From: DRVV01 sp038868255
Lineage (GTDB): Archaea; Thermoproteota; Bathyarchaeia; Bathyarchaeales; Bathycorpusculaceae
Length of the DNA: 5,890 nt
Reading direction: 5' to 3'
NCBI GenBank assembly: GCA_038868255.1
Contig: JAWCTJ010000082.1
Span: forward strand, 1-5,890
Both the position numbers and the translations under genes were made by a program. Below the pieces are notes generated by a model. It worked only from the letters and a program-made list of their open reading frames with translations, was not told the DNA's origin and ran no database searches. Position 1 is the stretch's first letter. Each line of letters opens with the position of its first letter. This document shows positions 5,200-5,890 of the stretch, in pieces.

Positions 5200-5890
5200 A
5201 TGGGTGAGCTTGTTTTTGTGGGACTAGGACTTTATGACGAGATGGACATAAGCCTAAGAGGGCTGGAAGAAGTTGAGAGCGCTGATGACCTTTTTCTTGA
5301 ACTTTATACAAGTTTTTTACCAGGATTTTCTCAGGAACGATTCGCCAAAATTTGCGGAAAAGTTCCTAAGATAGTTTCTAGGGTAGAATTGGAGGAACAC
5401 GCCGGCAAAATTATTTTAGATGCAGCTAAGCACGGTAAGGCTGTTCTGCTTGTTCCAGGAGATCCCTTTGTGGCCACAACGCATGTTGCACTCAGACTTG
5501 AGGCTGCTAAGCATGGTATAAAAACACGCATTGTACATGGGGCATCTATAGTGTCGGCTGTTTCAGGCATTTCAGGGCTTCATAACTACAAATTTGGAAG
5601 AAGTGTAACCATACCTTTCTCGGAGAACTATTCCGAATCGCCCTATGAGGTTGTAGCCCAAAACCGCGCTCTAGGGCTTCACACCCTATGCTTTTTAGAC
5701 ATTAATGTCGAGCAAAGACGATTTCTAAACATATGTGAGGCTCTTAAGATGCTTCTGAAAATTGAGGAAAAGAAGAAGAAAGGCGTGGTTACAAGCGAAA
5801 CTATTGCTATTGGTATTGCGAGAGCGGGAAGCCCGAACCAGACAGTGAAGGCGGACTATATTATGGCTTTATTGAAGCATGACTTCGGCG
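5200..5890 (+). CDS. dph5: Diphthine synthase, partial (C-terminus beyond the right edge)
   Basis: Diphthine synthase (Dph5, also DphB) uses S-adenosylmethionine to methylate the modified histidine of elongation factor 2 on the way to diphthamide, in the cytoplasm. The 230 visible residues, of about 260 expected, cover most of the tetrapyrrole-methylase fold. They include the N-terminal GLGLYDE (8-14), EELYTSFLPG-like LELYTSFLPG (33-42), PGDPFVATTH (86-95), HGASIVSAVSGISGLHNYKFG (113-133), TIPF (137-140), LDINVE (166-171) and IARAGSPNQTVKADY (206-220). The reading frame is intact to the edge. The ATG at 5200 opens directly on the MGELVFVGLG strand expected for the family, so no upstream extension is needed. 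It is the only diphthamide gene in the window and stands divergent from tRNA-Lys. Confusion with cobalamin-pathway methylases of the same fold is unlikely given the Dph5-specific motifs. Confidence 0.95.
   Translation, partial: MGELVFVGLGLYDEMDISLRGLEEVESADDLFLELYTSFLPGFSQERFAKICGKVPKIVSRVELEEHAGKIILDAAKHGKAVLLVPGDPFVATTHVALRLEAAKHGIKTRIVHGASIVSAVSGISGLHNYKFGRSVTIPFSENYSESPYEVVAQNRALGLHTLCFLDINVEQRRFLNICEALKMLLKIEEKKKKGVVTSETIAIGIARAGSPNQTVKADYIMALLKHDFG

Noticed and set aside
5331..5570. 79-aa minus-strand ORF
   Set aside because: It is antisense to the PGDPF and HGASIVSAV motifs of diphthine synthase.

Overview
The window looks like chromosomal DNA of an archaeon. The evidence is a diphthine synthase gene (diphthamide is made only by archaea and eukaryotes), a DUF373 membrane protein and a COG1340-type coiled-coil protein (both essentially archaeal families), and a tRNA-Lys gene with a bulge-helix-bulge intron. 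Putative start regions also fit: TATA-like boxes just upstream of genes with little or no leader, and a textbook Shine-Dalgarno site only inside an operon. The intron sits at a noncanonical tRNA position (30/31), which is commonest in the TACK group (Thermoproteota, Korarchaeota, Bathyarchaeia-like lineages). That placement is an inference; no species can be named from this sequence.

Layout: (1) 1-1689, minus strand: a coiled-coil protein gene followed 35 bases downstream by a DUF373 membrane protein gene, which runs off the left edge. (2) 1692-2709, plus strand: a two-gene operon with overlapping ends, encoding an ECF-type vitamin transporter S component and a membrane-anchored extracellular DUF4430 (transcobalamin-C-terminal-like) protein. 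It ends in a poly-T terminator. (3) 2755-3723, minus strand: an HtpX-type membrane zinc protease, convergent with the operon. (4) 3838-4863, plus strand: a cobalamin-independent-type (core-MetE) methionine synthase-like protein lacking one expected zinc-binding cysteine. (5) 4981-5085, minus strand: tRNA-Lys(CUU) with a 28-nt intron and an encoded CCA. (6) 5200-5890, plus strand: diphthine synthase, running off the right edge.

Most of this is ordinary archaeal housekeeping. The points worth a second look are the ECF S component/DUF4430 pair, which together resemble a corrinoid (B12) uptake module; the MetE-like protein with Pro where the HxC zinc cysteine should be; and the tRNA intron, whose exact borders can be fixed from its bulge-helix-bulge fold. 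The first two may be linked, because archaeal core-MetE enzymes can use methyl-corrinoid as methyl donor, but nothing in the sequence proves this. No mobile elements, CRISPR arrays or defence genes were seen.
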